Under the pieces are notes generated by a model. That model had not been told where the DNA came from. It made no database searches and worked only from the letters and a program-made list of their open reading frames with translations. DNA of 64,000 bases from an uncultured Flavobacteriales bacterium (GTDB lineage: Bacteria > Bacteroidota > Bacteroidia > Flavobacteriales_D > Sanyastnellaceae): assembly GCA_938085105.1 (NCBI GenBank), contig CALKGK010000036.1, positions 111,387 to 175,386 of the forward strand. Reading direction: 5' to 3'. Made by a program: the position numbers and the translations under genes. Below, one piece after another: positions 52,848 to 61,315 of the stretch; within the stretch, counting starts at the first letter, position 1; every line of letters begins with the position of its first letter.

Positions 52848-54392
52848 ATCCAAACCACGAACTTCCACATCAATGGATTTTGCGGGAGCAGAAATGATGA
52901 AGTCTTGAATAATCTCAATTACATCTGGATGAATGTGATGGGTGTTGCTACCGTCCAAAACCACTTTTTTGCCATCAGGAATTTGATCCAAAGTTTGAAG
53001 AATGTTCGCTTTGTTCAAGAAACTAACATCTTCTGATAGGCGAATACCAATGGTGTTTTTATCATCCAGATTGTCCACATTGGAATGGTGTGGCGTTTTG
53101 AAGTTCTTCCACAAAATCTGAAATACGCCTACCGCCAATCCAACTCCAATACCCGTGAGCAAGTCTGAAAAATAAATCATCACCACAGTAATGATGAAAG
53201 GAATAAACTGGCCCCAACCTTTCTGAAACATCTCCTTGAAAATTGCAGGCTTTGCAAGCTTATACCCCACTTGGAAGAGAATAGCAGCCAAACTTGCATA
53301 AGGAATCAAGTTCAGTACTCTTGGAATGAGGATCACACTCAACAAAATCAAAACCCCATGGAGGAAGGACACAAGTTTGGTTCTTCCCCCCGATTGAATA
53401 TTCGCAGATGAACGCACAATCACCTGGGTAATGGGCAAACCACCGATGAGGCCAGACGCCATGTTTCCTACCCCCTGCGCCATGAGCTCACGATTGGTTG
53501 GAGTAACCCGTTTTAAGGGATCAAGTTTGTCGGTCGCTTCCACGCAAAGCAAGGTCTCTAAACTTGCCACCACAGCAATGGTTCCTGCAATCATCCACAC
53601 CTTTCCATCTCCAATTGCACTAAAATCAGGCAAGGTAAATTGAGCAATAAATTCGCTGGCCTTTTCTGGAACATCCAAACTCACCAACATTTCTGGAGTA
53701 AGATTGAAGATGCCCGTTTTTTGGTAGAGGAAGTTGAGCAGAATCCCTGCAACCACGGCAACGAGCGGACCACGGATCCATTGAAAGAGTTTGATTTTCT
53801 TCATGAACTCTCTTTCCCAAAGAATCAAGATAAAGAGACCAACAAGGGTGATGATGATCGATCCCATGTTGATGCTTTCGGTCATGTACAACAAATCGCT
53901 CAGGGTATTGTGTCCGTCAACCTGCCAAAACGCAAGGTCGCCTTCAGGATCTTTATCGTATCCAAAAGCATGGGGAAACTGCTTGAAGAAAATCACTACA
54001 CCGATACCACAGAGCATTCCCTTGATGACTGAATTGGGGAAAAAGTAGCCAATGATTCCCAAGCGCAACACGCCCATCAAAAACTGAATGGCTCCTGAAA
54101 TCAGCACTGCGAGGAAAAAGATGGGCAAAGCTTCTAACCCACCCAAATCGGTTATGGCATCCAGCACGATCACTGCCAAACCAGCTGCGGGTCCGCTCAC
54201 CCCGACCTGTGAGCCACTCATGAGTGTCACAACAACTCCTCCTACAATTCCAGCGATGATTCCAGAGAAAGCTGGAGCTCCGGAAGCTAAGGCGATGCCC
54301 AAGCACAAAGGCATGGCAACTAAAAAAACGACGATACTGGCAGGAATATCTGCAGCGAGATTGGAGAAAACTCCTTTGGGTTGACTACTCAA
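52830..54392 (-). CDS. SulP-family inorganic anion transporter
   Basis: This 520-residue membrane protein has the SulP N-terminus (DIPASIVVFLVAMPLCLGIALASGAP; MSGSQVGVSGPAAGLAVIVLDAI) and about 11-12 helices. A cytoplasmic STAS-type domain follows (IRLSEDVSFLNKANILQTLDQI; KKVVLDGSNTHHIHPDVIEIIQDF), giving the usual order. It transports sulfate, bicarbonate or related anions; no carbonic anhydrase is adjacent to point to bicarbonate. It overlaps the convergent DUF2459 gene. Confidence 0.92.
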   Translation of the reverse strand: MSSQPKGVFSNLAADIPASIVVFLVAMPLCLGIALASGAPAFSGIIAGIVGGVVVTLMSGSQVGVSGPAAGLAVIVLDAITDLGGLEALPIFFLAVLISGAIQFLMGVLRLGIIGYFFPNSVIKGMLCGIGVVIFFKQFPHAFGYDKDPEGDLAFWQVDGHNTLSDLLYMTESINMGSIIITLVGLFILILWEREFMKKIKLFQWIRGPLVAVVAGILLNFLYQKTGIFNLTPEMLVSLDVPEKASEFIAQFTLPDFSAIGDGKVWMIAGTIAVVASLETLLCVEATDKLDPLKRVTPTNRELMAQGVGNMASGLIGGLPITQVIVRSSANIQSGGRTKLVSFLHGVLILLSVILIPRVLNLIPYASLAAILFQVGYKLAKPAIFKEMFQKGWGQFIPFIITVVMIYFSDLLTGIGVGLAVGVFQILWKNFKTPHHSNVDNLDDKNTIGIRLSEDVSFLNKANILQTLDQIPDGKKVVLDGSNTHHIHPDVIEIIQDFIISAPAKSIDVEVRGLDSFLGS

Positions 54393-54460
54393 AATGAAAG
54401 GTGTTAAGTGAAAAATCGGATTCGGACAGCTTCAAAAGCTCAGGAAAAATCAGCTTGAGA

Positions 54461-54775
54461 TTACACTCGTGGGGGAGGCAAATCTACCTCTTTCAAGGCA
54501 TTCTGAGGAGAATCGAACAACACATAAATGGGCAACTTTGCTATACTTTTCAAGTCGACCTGTGTACTCAACAAAGCCAGTAATTGGAAATCATTCCCTT
54601 CGTCTTCACTTTCAGACGATTCTGTTTCTTCGAGATCTTGCAACTCCATTACGCACTGACCCTGATCTTGGCCCTGCCAAGCTTGAATCGACTCGAGAGA
54701 GAAGTTCAATACAAGCAGCACCAACAAGGAGAAAGCCCAGCGTGTGCAGGAAGTGTTGTTGAAAATTGATCCCAT
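54461..54775 (-). CDS. Small exported or membrane-anchored protein
   Basis: This 104-residue protein starts at 54775 (MGSIFNNTSCTRWAFS), with one hydrophobic segment (LLVLLVLNFSLESIQAW) that could be a signal peptide, then an acidic stretch (LEETESSESEDEGND) and a short C-terminal part ending PPPRV. No family is recognised. It lies 68 bases upstream of sulP on the same strand, directly after the bioB terminator. A role with the transporter is only suggested by position. Confidence 0.6.
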   Translation of the reverse strand: MGSIFNNTSCTRWAFSLLVLLVLNFSLESIQAWQGQDQGQCVMELQDLEETESSESEDEGNDFQLLALLSTQVDLKSIAKLPIYVLFDSPQNALKEVDLPPPRV

Positions 54776-54810
54776 AAAAAAACGCAAAGACTTAGCCCAT
54801 CTTTGCGTTT
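54774..54810 (-). terminator. Intrinsic terminator of bioB
   Basis: An 11-bp perfect stem (AAACGCAAAGA / TCTTTGCGTTT) with a 9-base loop is followed on the minus strand by a T run. It lies 24 bases beyond the bioB stop and abuts the start codon of the next gene. Confidence 0.88.
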
Positions 54811-54834
54811 GTAAGGTACACTTTTTATTCAGAA

Positions 54835-55929
54835 TTATTTCTCAGAGCGACGAAGACGTTTTGCTTCGTTTCGCTCGATCTTGTGTCCGGGTCTGCTCCA
54901 CTTCACTTTTTCCTTTTCAACGGAATTGAGGACAACGGGATTGTCTTTCACCTCGGGCTGGGTTCCTTTTTCGTAAGGTTCACTTGGAGTGATGCCCAAA
55001 ATATTGAACAAATCCATATCCTTGTTCACGTCAGGGTTTGGAGTTGTGAGCAACTTATCGCCTGCAAAAATCGACCCTGCACCTGCCATATAGCACATCG
55101 CTTGGCCTTCTTCGGTCATACCCGTTCTACCTGCGCTCAATCGAATAACGGAACTCGGCAAGACGAGACGGGTGGTAGCAATCATTCGCAACATTTCCCA
55201 AATTGAAACTGGATTCTGATCTTCCAATGGAGTTCCCTCAACAGCTACGAGTGCATTGATTGGAATGCTCTCAGGAGGAGTTTCCATTGCGGCATACGTA
55301 GCCAACATGGAACAGCGGTCTTCTGCTGACTCTCCCATTCCAATGATTCCACCTGAACACACCGTTACTCCCGCCGTACGCACATTCTCTATGGTTTTCA
55401 AGCGGTCTTCATACCCTCTTGTGGAGATGATTTCCTTGTAGTATTCCTCGCCGCTATCCAAGTTGTGGTTGTAAGCATAAAGTCCCGCATCTGCCAAACG
55501 TTTTGCCTGATTTTCTGTAAGCATTCCAAGCGTACAACACACCTCTAATCCAGTAGAGTTAACGGTTTTCACCATTTCCAAGACTTGCTCAAAATCAGCA
55601 TCATCTTTTACGTTTCTCCAAGCCGCCCCCAAACACAAACGAGAAGAACCTGAAGCTTTCGCACGTAAAGCCTGTGCTTTTACTTGAGAACAAGACATCA
55701 AATCGTTCTTTTCAATATCGGTGTGATAACGCGCCGCTTGTGGACAGTATCCGCAGTCTTCCGGACAACCGCCCGTTTTGATCGAAAGCAAGGTGGAAAC
55801 CTGTACTTTTTTCGGGTCGTGATGCTGGCGGTGCACCTTCGATGCTTCGAAAAGAAGATCCATCAAAGGCATATTATATAGGTCTAATATCTGCTCTTTT
55901 GTAAGTGCTGGGCTAGTATTTTGAGTCAT
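54835..55929 (-). CDS. bioB: Biotin synthase
   Basis: This 364-residue radical SAM enzyme has the radical-SAM triad GGCPEDCGYCPQAARYHT, SRLCLGAAWRN, VCCTLGMLTENQA, NHNLDSGEEYY, GGIIGMGES and the C-terminal AGAGSIFAGDKLLTTPNPD. It inserts sulfur into dethiobiotin, with a [2Fe-2S] cluster as sulfur source. The start at 55929 lies eight bases after the cysteine desulfurase stop, so both are on one transcript. A strong terminator follows. Confidence 0.96.
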   Translation of the reverse strand: MTQNTSPALTKEQILDLYNMPLMDLLFEASKVHRQHHDPKKVQVSTLLSIKTGGCPEDCGYCPQAARYHTDIEKNDLMSCSQVKAQALRAKASGSSRLCLGAAWRNVKDDADFEQVLEMVKTVNSTGLEVCCTLGMLTENQAKRLADAGLYAYNHNLDSGEEYYKEIISTRGYEDRLKTIENVRTAGVTVCSGGIIGMGESAEDRCSMLATYAAMETPPESIPINALVAVEGTPLEDQNPVSIWEMLRMIATTRLVLPSSVIRLSAGRTGMTEEGQAMCYMAGAGSIFAGDKLLTTPNPDVNKDMDLFNILGITPSEPYEKGTQPEVKDNPVVLNSVEKEKVKWSRPGHKIERNEAKRLRRSEK

Positions 55930-55936
55930 TGTGGTT

Positions 55937-57115
55937 TTATTCGTTTCCGCTCTCTTGAGGAACGGTGGCTTTTTCTCTTGCGGTAATTCCACAGAGTACT
56001 TTAAGTTTATCTATAGCGAAGTCAATCTCTTCCTTTGTAGTAAATCGAGAAAAACTGAATCGCAAACTGGCACGCTTGGGCTGAATGGCATTGATTCCTT
56101 CCAGCACATGAGATCCTTTTGCTGCACCTGAACTACAAGCACTTCCTCCACTGCATGCAACTCCTTCCAAATCCAAAAGGAAGAGCATCATCCCCGAATT
56201 GGGGTTTTCGGGCAGCGTGAGGTTCAAAACGGTATACAAACTGTCTTTTTCAGCACTGCGTCCATTAAATTCAATGCCTGGAATTTCCGCCTTCAAGCGA
56301 TCCGCCATGTGCATCTTCAAGCCTTGAACGTGTGCTTGATGTTCTTCCACGTCTTGGCTCGCGATTTCTATCGCTTTCGCTAATCCAACGATTCCGTAAA
56401 GGTTCTCTGTTCCTCCCCGCAACTGACGCTCTTGTCCGCCACCCGTAATCATGGCTTTGATCTTCACACTTTTGTTGATGTAGAGAAAACCGATTCCCTT
56501 TGGTCCGTGTAATTTGTGTGCTGCACAAGTAAGAAAGTGCACCTTCAACTTACTCAAGTCAAAAGGGTAATGCCCCATGGTTTGAACGGTATCGCTATGG
56601 AAAATGGCACCATACTTTTCGCACAAATCACCCACTTTCTCTAAGGGAAGGAGGTTGGCAATTTCGTTATTTCCGTGCATTAAGCTCACGAAGGAGTTGA
56701 GGTTCTTTTCTAGAAGCTCTTCCAAGTGCCCCAAGTCTACGCTTCCGTCTGGGGTCAAACGCACCAAATGCAAGGTCAAATCATCGCAATCGCAAAGCAA
56801 TTCTGCCGTTTTGATTACCGCGCTGTGTTCGATGGCAGAAGTGATAATGTTGGTGCAGCCCAAATCGTTCACCGCCGATTTCAAGGCGATGTTGTCAGCT
56901 TCAGTTCCGCCGGAAGTAAAGCAAATCTCGCTGGGTGCACAGTGAAGTGTTTTGGCGATGCTTCTTCTGCTTTGTTCAATGGCTGTTTTGGTTTTTCTTC
57001 CGAAAGAATGGGTGGAAGACGGGTTCCCAAAATGCTCTGTAAAATAGGGCATCATCGCCTCCAGCACCTGAGGGTCCATGGGCGTGGTTGCAGCATTGTC
57101 CAAATAAACTCGCAT
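55937..57115 (-). CDS. Cysteine desulfurase
   Basis: This 392-residue PLP enzyme of the NifS/IscS group has the motifs MRVYLDNAATTPMDPQVLEAM, FTSGGTEADNIALKSA, IEHSAVI, HSDTVQTMGH, the PLP-Lys region AHKLHGPKGIGFLYI, and the catalytic Cys loop CSGGSACSSGAAKGSHVL. It liberates sulfur from cysteine for Fe-S clusters. No iscU is adjacent; instead bioB follows directly, so it could serve biotin synthase cluster assembly. It starts seven bases after glmM. Confidence 0.93.
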   Translation of the reverse strand: MRVYLDNAATTPMDPQVLEAMMPYFTEHFGNPSSTHSFGRKTKTAIEQSRRSIAKTLHCAPSEICFTSGGTEADNIALKSAVNDLGCTNIITSAIEHSAVIKTAELLCDCDDLTLHLVRLTPDGSVDLGHLEELLEKNLNSFVSLMHGNNEIANLLPLEKVGDLCEKYGAIFHSDTVQTMGHYPFDLSKLKVHFLTCAAHKLHGPKGIGFLYINKSVKIKAMITGGGQERQLRGGTENLYGIVGLAKAIEIASQDVEEHQAHVQGLKMHMADRLKAEIPGIEFNGRSAEKDSLYTVLNLTLPENPNSGMMLFLLDLEGVACSGGSACSSGAAKGSHVLEGINAIQPKRASLRFSFSRFTTKEEIDFAIDKLKVLCGITAREKATVPQESGNE

Positions 57116-57122
57116 AATCGAC

Positions 57123-58508
57123 TTATAAAAAGGAACGAATTTCTTCCATCGTCTTCATTGCCAAGGCCTCTGCTTTTTCAGCACTTTTACTCTCGGCGTA
57201 GATCCGAATGATTGGTTCCGTGTTTGACTTCCGCAAATGTACCCATTCTTCAGCGAAATCAATCTTCACACCGTCCTTGGTATTGATCTGTTCGGATTGA
57301 TGAAGTTGCTCCATGGATTTCAATATTCCGTCCACATCCATTCCTTGTTCCAAGGCAATTTTATTCTTGCTGATGGTATATTTTGGGTAACTGTCACGGA
57401 GTTCGCTGCATGTCATTTTAGAAAGCGCCAAGTGGCTCAAAAACATCGCAACCCCAACGAGGGCATCCCGACCATAATGCAACTCTGGATAGATGATTCC
57501 TCCATTTCCTTCTCCTCCGATAACGGCATTCACCGCTTTCATTTCGTTAACCACATTCACCTCACCTACTGCCGCAGCCGTGTAGGTCTGTTCGTGCTTC
57601 TCAGTAACATCGCGCAGAGCTCGGGTTGAACTCATGTTGCTCACGGTGTTTCCTGGGGTATGCTGAAGAATGTAGTCTGAAACCGCTACCAAAGTGTATT
57701 CTTCTCCAAACATGCTTCCATCTTCGCAAACCATGGCCAATCGATCCACATCGGGGTCTACAACAAATCCAAGGTCGCATTTCTGCTCTCGAACACAAGA
57801 AGAAAGAGCGGTAAGATGCGCTGGGAGTGGCTCAGGATTGTGCGGAAAGTGTCCGGTAGGATCACAATAAAGCTTTTCAATTTGACTCACACCGAGGGCT
57901 TCGAGCAAGGCAGGAATAAAAATCCCCCCCGTTGAATTCACTGCGTCCACTGCCACTTTGAAATTGGCCTTTTTGATGGCTTCCACATTTACTAAAGGAA
58001 GGTCCAAAACGGCTTGAATATGTTTTTTGAGATATCCGTCATTCAAGGTGTGCTTTCCCAAATCATCCACATCAGCAAAAACAAGTTCATCGCTTTCAGC
58101 CAAACGCAGAACCTCAGCACCTTCTTCGGCATTGATAAATTCTCCCAACTCGTTGAGAAGTTTCAAAGCATTCCATTCTTTGGGATTGTGAGAAGCCGTG
58201 AGGATGATTCCTGCATCAGCCCCTTCCATCGGGACTGCGACCTCTACCGTTGGCGTAGTGCTTAAGCCGAGATCAATCACATCGATTCCTAAGCCATTTA
58301 ATGTAGCTACTACTAGCGCATTCACCATTTCTCCCGAGATTCTGGCATCCCGACCTAAAACAATCGTACTCCGTTTTTTCCCTGTTCTTTTCTGGATGAA
58401 GGTTCCAAAAGCCGCTGCAAACTTTACAACATCAATGGGCGACAAACCCTCGCCTGGACTACCTCCGATGGTACCGCGAATTCCTGAAATTGATTTAATC
58501 AAGGCCAT
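57123..58508 (-). CDS. glmM: Phosphoglucosamine mutase
   Basis: This 461-residue alpha-D-phosphohexomutase has ISGIRGTIGG at the N-terminus, the catalytic phosphoserine loop ILTASHNPKEWNALK, the metal site VVDPDVDRLAMV, the sugar loop GEGNGGIIYP, and the C-terminal phosphate loop RKSNTEPIIRIYAE. It converts glucosamine-6-phosphate to the 1-phosphate for peptidoglycan and LPS precursors. Phosphomannomutase activity cannot be excluded. It is the first gene of the glmM-cysteine desulfurase-bioB operon. Confidence 0.9.
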   Translation of the reverse strand: MALIKSISGIRGTIGGSPGEGLSPIDVVKFAAAFGTFIQKRTGKKRSTIVLGRDARISGEMVNALVVATLNGLGIDVIDLGLSTTPTVEVAVPMEGADAGIILTASHNPKEWNALKLLNELGEFINAEEGAEVLRLAESDELVFADVDDLGKHTLNDGYLKKHIQAVLDLPLVNVEAIKKANFKVAVDAVNSTGGIFIPALLEALGVSQIEKLYCDPTGHFPHNPEPLPAHLTALSSCVREQKCDLGFVVDPDVDRLAMVCEDGSMFGEEYTLVAVSDYILQHTPGNTVSNMSSTRALRDVTEKHEQTYTAAAVGEVNVVNEMKAVNAVIGGEGNGGIIYPELHYGRDALVGVAMFLSHLALSKMTCSELRDSYPKYTISKNKIALEQGMDVDGILKSMEQLHQSEQINTKDGVKIDFAEEWVHLRKSNTEPIIRIYAESKSAEKAEALAMKTMEEIRSFL

Positions 58509-58759
58509 GTTATCCTATTTTTCAGCAAAGATAGAACTCCTTCTGAGGGCACAAAAAGAATGCACCTTCTCTTATGAACAGCTGCTTTGACATGCCTTCT
58601 ACTGACAAAGTCTGCCATGTTTACCGAATGGAGTTATCAACGAAATAAAAGCAAGCCGTGGCGCAATCCTTGCTATTCCTTCCACAAGACAAAGCACATC
58701 AGAAACAAATCTGTGGAAAACATGGAGAGAGGTACGACAGAAAACCCGCTTTCCTTCGT

Positions 58760-58767
58760 TAGCTTTG
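58760..58767 (+). promoter_or_regulatory. Candidate -7 box of TPR-comA operon
   Basis: TAGCTTTG matches TANNTTTG and ends 11 bases before the ATG at 58779. No -33 TTG is seen at the usual distance. The rest of the 58509-58778 gap has no gene. Confidence 0.4.
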
Positions 58768-58778
58768 TTAGAACGTGA

Positions 58779-60200
58779 ATGGCATCAAACATGAGTGAAG
58801 ACAGGAATGTACCCGGAGAAGAGGAGAAAAAATCCATCATAGAACGATATGAGAACATGCTCGCTCATAACGAGAGCTACTTCTTCGATGTGGACCAATT
58901 TGAGGTGATCATTGATCACTACATGGAACGCAGCAAGTTACAGAAGGCGCTTGATGCCTTGAGCTACGCCAATGAGATGTATCCCGACAGCACATCCCTG
59001 CTTTTGAGAGAAGGACAAATCATGGTGAGCAGTGGAAGATTGAGTCAGGCCATCGCTAAACTCAAAATCCTCTTGCAATTCGAACCTCAGAACGAAGAAG
59101 GTCTTTTGACTTTGGCCTCCGTTTACAGTCAAATCCGAGATCATAAAAACGCCATTCGACTGCTTTATCAAGCCTTGGATTTTTGTGATGACGAATTGAA
59201 AGACGACATCCACATTGACTTGGCGCTGGAGCATGAGAATTTGGGCCAGTGGAACAAAGCCATTGAAGTCTTGAAAAATGCATTGCTCCGTAACCCGGAG
59301 AACGAAACCGCCATTTACGAGTTGGCCTATTGTTTTGATGAAACCAATCAATTGGCGGCCTGCGTGAATTATTTCAATGCTTTCATCAATGAATACCCAT
59401 ACAGTTTTCCTGCATGGTACAACCTCGGGAATGTATATCAGCGTTTGGACGATATCGACAAGTCCATCTCCGCTTACGACTTTTCCATAGCGATTAACGA
59501 CGTTTTCACCCCGGCTTATCTCAATAAAGCCTCTGCTTATGTGAAAAGTGAGAACTACTTGAAGGCCATTGAGACGTATAAAGAAATCATTGCGTTTGAA
59601 CCTGCGCATGCAGCCACATACTGTTTCATTGGTGAATGCTACGAGCGCATGGAACTTACCACAAAAGCCAGTGAATATTACCAAATGGCCATTGAAACCG
59701 ACGCCTTCTTCGCCGATGCTTACATTGGATTGGGAATGGTGAAAGATCTGGAGAACGACCTGGAAGCTAGCATAGCGTACATTCAAAAGGCCATTGACCT
59801 CGAACCCGATCAAATCGACTACTACTTACTGCACTCCGCTGCCTTAAAGAAAGCAGACCGCTTCATGGAAGCACAACGCACCTTGGAGAAAGCGATGATT
59901 CTTTCCAACGACAACACAGAAGTCTGGATCGAGTATGCAGATATCTACGATAAAATTGAATCCAGTGAAAAGGCTTTGCTCACCATCGATCATGCCTTGG
60001 AATTGAACAGCGAATCGCTCTCCTTGCATTATCGAAGAGCTGCATATTTGTTCAAATGCGGAAAAAAAGAAGCCGCATTGAGTTTATTCGAGCACTTGTT
60101 TGCACAGGACTTCGAAAAATGCCAATCTTTGCTGGATGATTTCCCGGAGCTTCAAAATGATCCGGATTTTACCTTACTGTATAACGACAACAAGCCATAA
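58779..60200 (+). CDS. Tetratricopeptide-repeat protein
   Basis: This 473-residue protein is made almost entirely of TPR-type helical pairs, at least ten by eye (for example ALDALSYANEMYPDSTSLLL; AIRLLYQALDFCDDELKDD; AIETYKEIIAFEPAHAATYC; ALLTIDHALELNSESLSLHY). There is no signal peptide, so it is a cytoplasmic scaffold. The partner is unknown. It is the first gene of a five-gene run with comA, rhodanese, DUF368 and aroE, with spacing of 3 bases to comA. Confidence 0.9.
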   Translation: MASNMSEDRNVPGEEEKKSIIERYENMLAHNESYFFDVDQFEVIIDHYMERSKLQKALDALSYANEMYPDSTSLLLREGQIMVSSGRLSQAIAKLKILLQFEPQNEEGLLTLASVYSQIRDHKNAIRLLYQALDFCDDELKDDIHIDLALEHENLGQWNKAIEVLKNALLRNPENETAIYELAYCFDETNQLAACVNYFNAFINEYPYSFPAWYNLGNVYQRLDDIDKSISAYDFSIAINDVFTPAYLNKASAYVKSENYLKAIETYKEIIAFEPAHAATYCFIGECYERMELTTKASEYYQMAIETDAFFADAYIGLGMVKDLENDLEASIAYIQKAIDLEPDQIDYYLLHSAALKKADRFMEAQRTLEKAMILSNDNTEVWIEYADIYDKIESSEKALLTIDHALELNSESLSLHYRRAAYLFKCGKKEAALSLFEHLFAQDFEKCQSLLDDFPELQNDPDFTLLYNDNKP

Positions 60201-60203
60201 CGT

Positions 60204-60992
60204 ATGAATTTCGAACTTCCTCACGTACCCTCACGCCCAACTTCACCCAGAAACAGTGGAGTTACCATGGTCATGGACAAAGGTTTAAGTATACGAGAAG
60301 CCGAGAACATGTTGGAGGGCTCCCAAGAATACATCGATGTGATCAAACTCGGTTTTGGAACATCTTTGGTGACCCCCAATTTGAAAGAAAAAATTGATCT
60401 CTATCATAAAGCAGGAAAGAAAGTCTACTTCGGTGGTACACTTTTCGAAGCTTTTTTGATGAGAAATGCCTTGGACGACTATAATCGTTTCATGGACAAA
60501 TACGGCGTTCAATGTTTGGAGGTATCTGACGGATCAATGGAAATCCCACACGATCAGAAGTGTGAAATCATCCAAAAGTATGCGAAGAACTACACCGTAC
60601 TTTCTGAAGTTGGTTCAAAAGAAGAAGGCATCTTGATTAGTCCGGCAAAGTGGATTAAAATGATGACCAACGAACTGGAGGCCGGCAGTTGGAAAGTAAT
60701 TGCCGAAGCGCGTGAAAGTGGCACTGTTGGAATCTACCGTCCAAACGGATCTGCCCACGTTGTTTTGATCAATAAGATTTTGGCAAAAGTGAAGCAAGAA
60801 GACATTCTTTGGGAAGCTCCTCAAAAAACGCAGCAAGTTTGGTTCATCAAGCAATTTGGAGCCAACGTCAACCTCGGGAACATTGCTCCTACGGAAGTAA
60901 TTCCTTTGGAGACATTGCGTTTGGGTCTGCGTGGAGACACCTTCTTTACCTTTGTACCAGAAGAGATAGTGAACGCTGCCAAAGGGAAGTAA
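60204..60992 (+). CDS. comA: Phosphosulfolactate synthase (ComA family)
   Basis: This 262-residue protein aligns with ComA-type enzymes: NSGVTMVMDKGLSIREAENML, YIDVIKLGFGTSLVTPNLKEKI, VYFGGTLFEAFLMRNA, VLSEVGSKEEGILISP, WKVIAEARESGTVGIY and NVNLGNIAPTEVIPLETLRLGL. In methanogens the enzyme adds sulfite to phosphoenolpyruvate for coenzyme M. Here the ComB and ComC partners are absent, so the product (phosphosulfolactate) may feed sulfonate metabolites; that is inference. The rhodanese gene follows two bases later. Confidence 0.88.
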   Translation: MNFELPHVPSRPTSPRNSGVTMVMDKGLSIREAENMLEGSQEYIDVIKLGFGTSLVTPNLKEKIDLYHKAGKKVYFGGTLFEAFLMRNALDDYNRFMDKYGVQCLEVSDGSMEIPHDQKCEIIQKYAKNYTVLSEVGSKEEGILISPAKWIKMMTNELEAGSWKVIAEARESGTVGIYRPNGSAHVVLINKILAKVKQEDILWEAPQKTQQVWFIKQFGANVNLGNIAPTEVIPLETLRLGLRGDTFFTFVPEEIVNAAKGK

Positions 60993-60994
60993 GC

Positions 60995-61315
60995 ATGAAA
61001 GAAATTAGTGTTCAGGAATTGAAATCTTGGCTTGATCAAGGGAAAGCTTGTCAAATCATTGATGTGCGAGAAGACCATGAACGAGAAGTTGGTTTTTTCG
61101 CTGAAACCCACATACCAATGGGTGAGATTGTTGATCGCATCACTGAGCTTCGTACTGATGTTCCCGTTGTAATCCATTGTCGATCCGGAGCACGTTCTTC
61201 TGCCGTTATCACAAGCTTAGAGCTTCGATATGAGCTTCATAACTTGCACAACCTGGATGGAGGCATTGCCGCTTGGGCGGAAGAAATCGATCCTTCCATT
61301 CAACTCGACCTTTGA
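60995..61315 (+). CDS. Single-domain rhodanese
   Basis: This 106-residue rhodanese domain begins ISVQELKSWLDQGKACQIIDVRED and has the active-site loop VVIHCRSGARSSAVI, with Cys as the persulfide-bearing residue, followed by the typical NLDGGIAAWAEEI. It may transfer sulfane sulfur. The start at 60995 is chosen over an upstream in-frame extension lying within comA. Its placement beside the sulfite-using enzyme may reflect shared sulfur chemistry. Confidence 0.92.
   Translation: MKEISVQELKSWLDQGKACQIIDVREDHEREVGFFAETHIPMGEIVDRITELRTDVPVVIHCRSGARSSAVITSLELRYELHNLHNLDGGIAAWAEEIDPSIQLDL

Noticed and set aside
58620..58730. TTATCAACG and TGTGGAAAA sequences resembling DnaA boxes
   Set aside because: Only two imperfect, spaced matches without AT-rich repeats or dnaA/dnaN context, so no origin is called.
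58938..59813. 291-codon open frame on the minus strand
   Set aside because: It is antisense to the TPR gene; long antisense frames are common opposite repetitive coding sequence.
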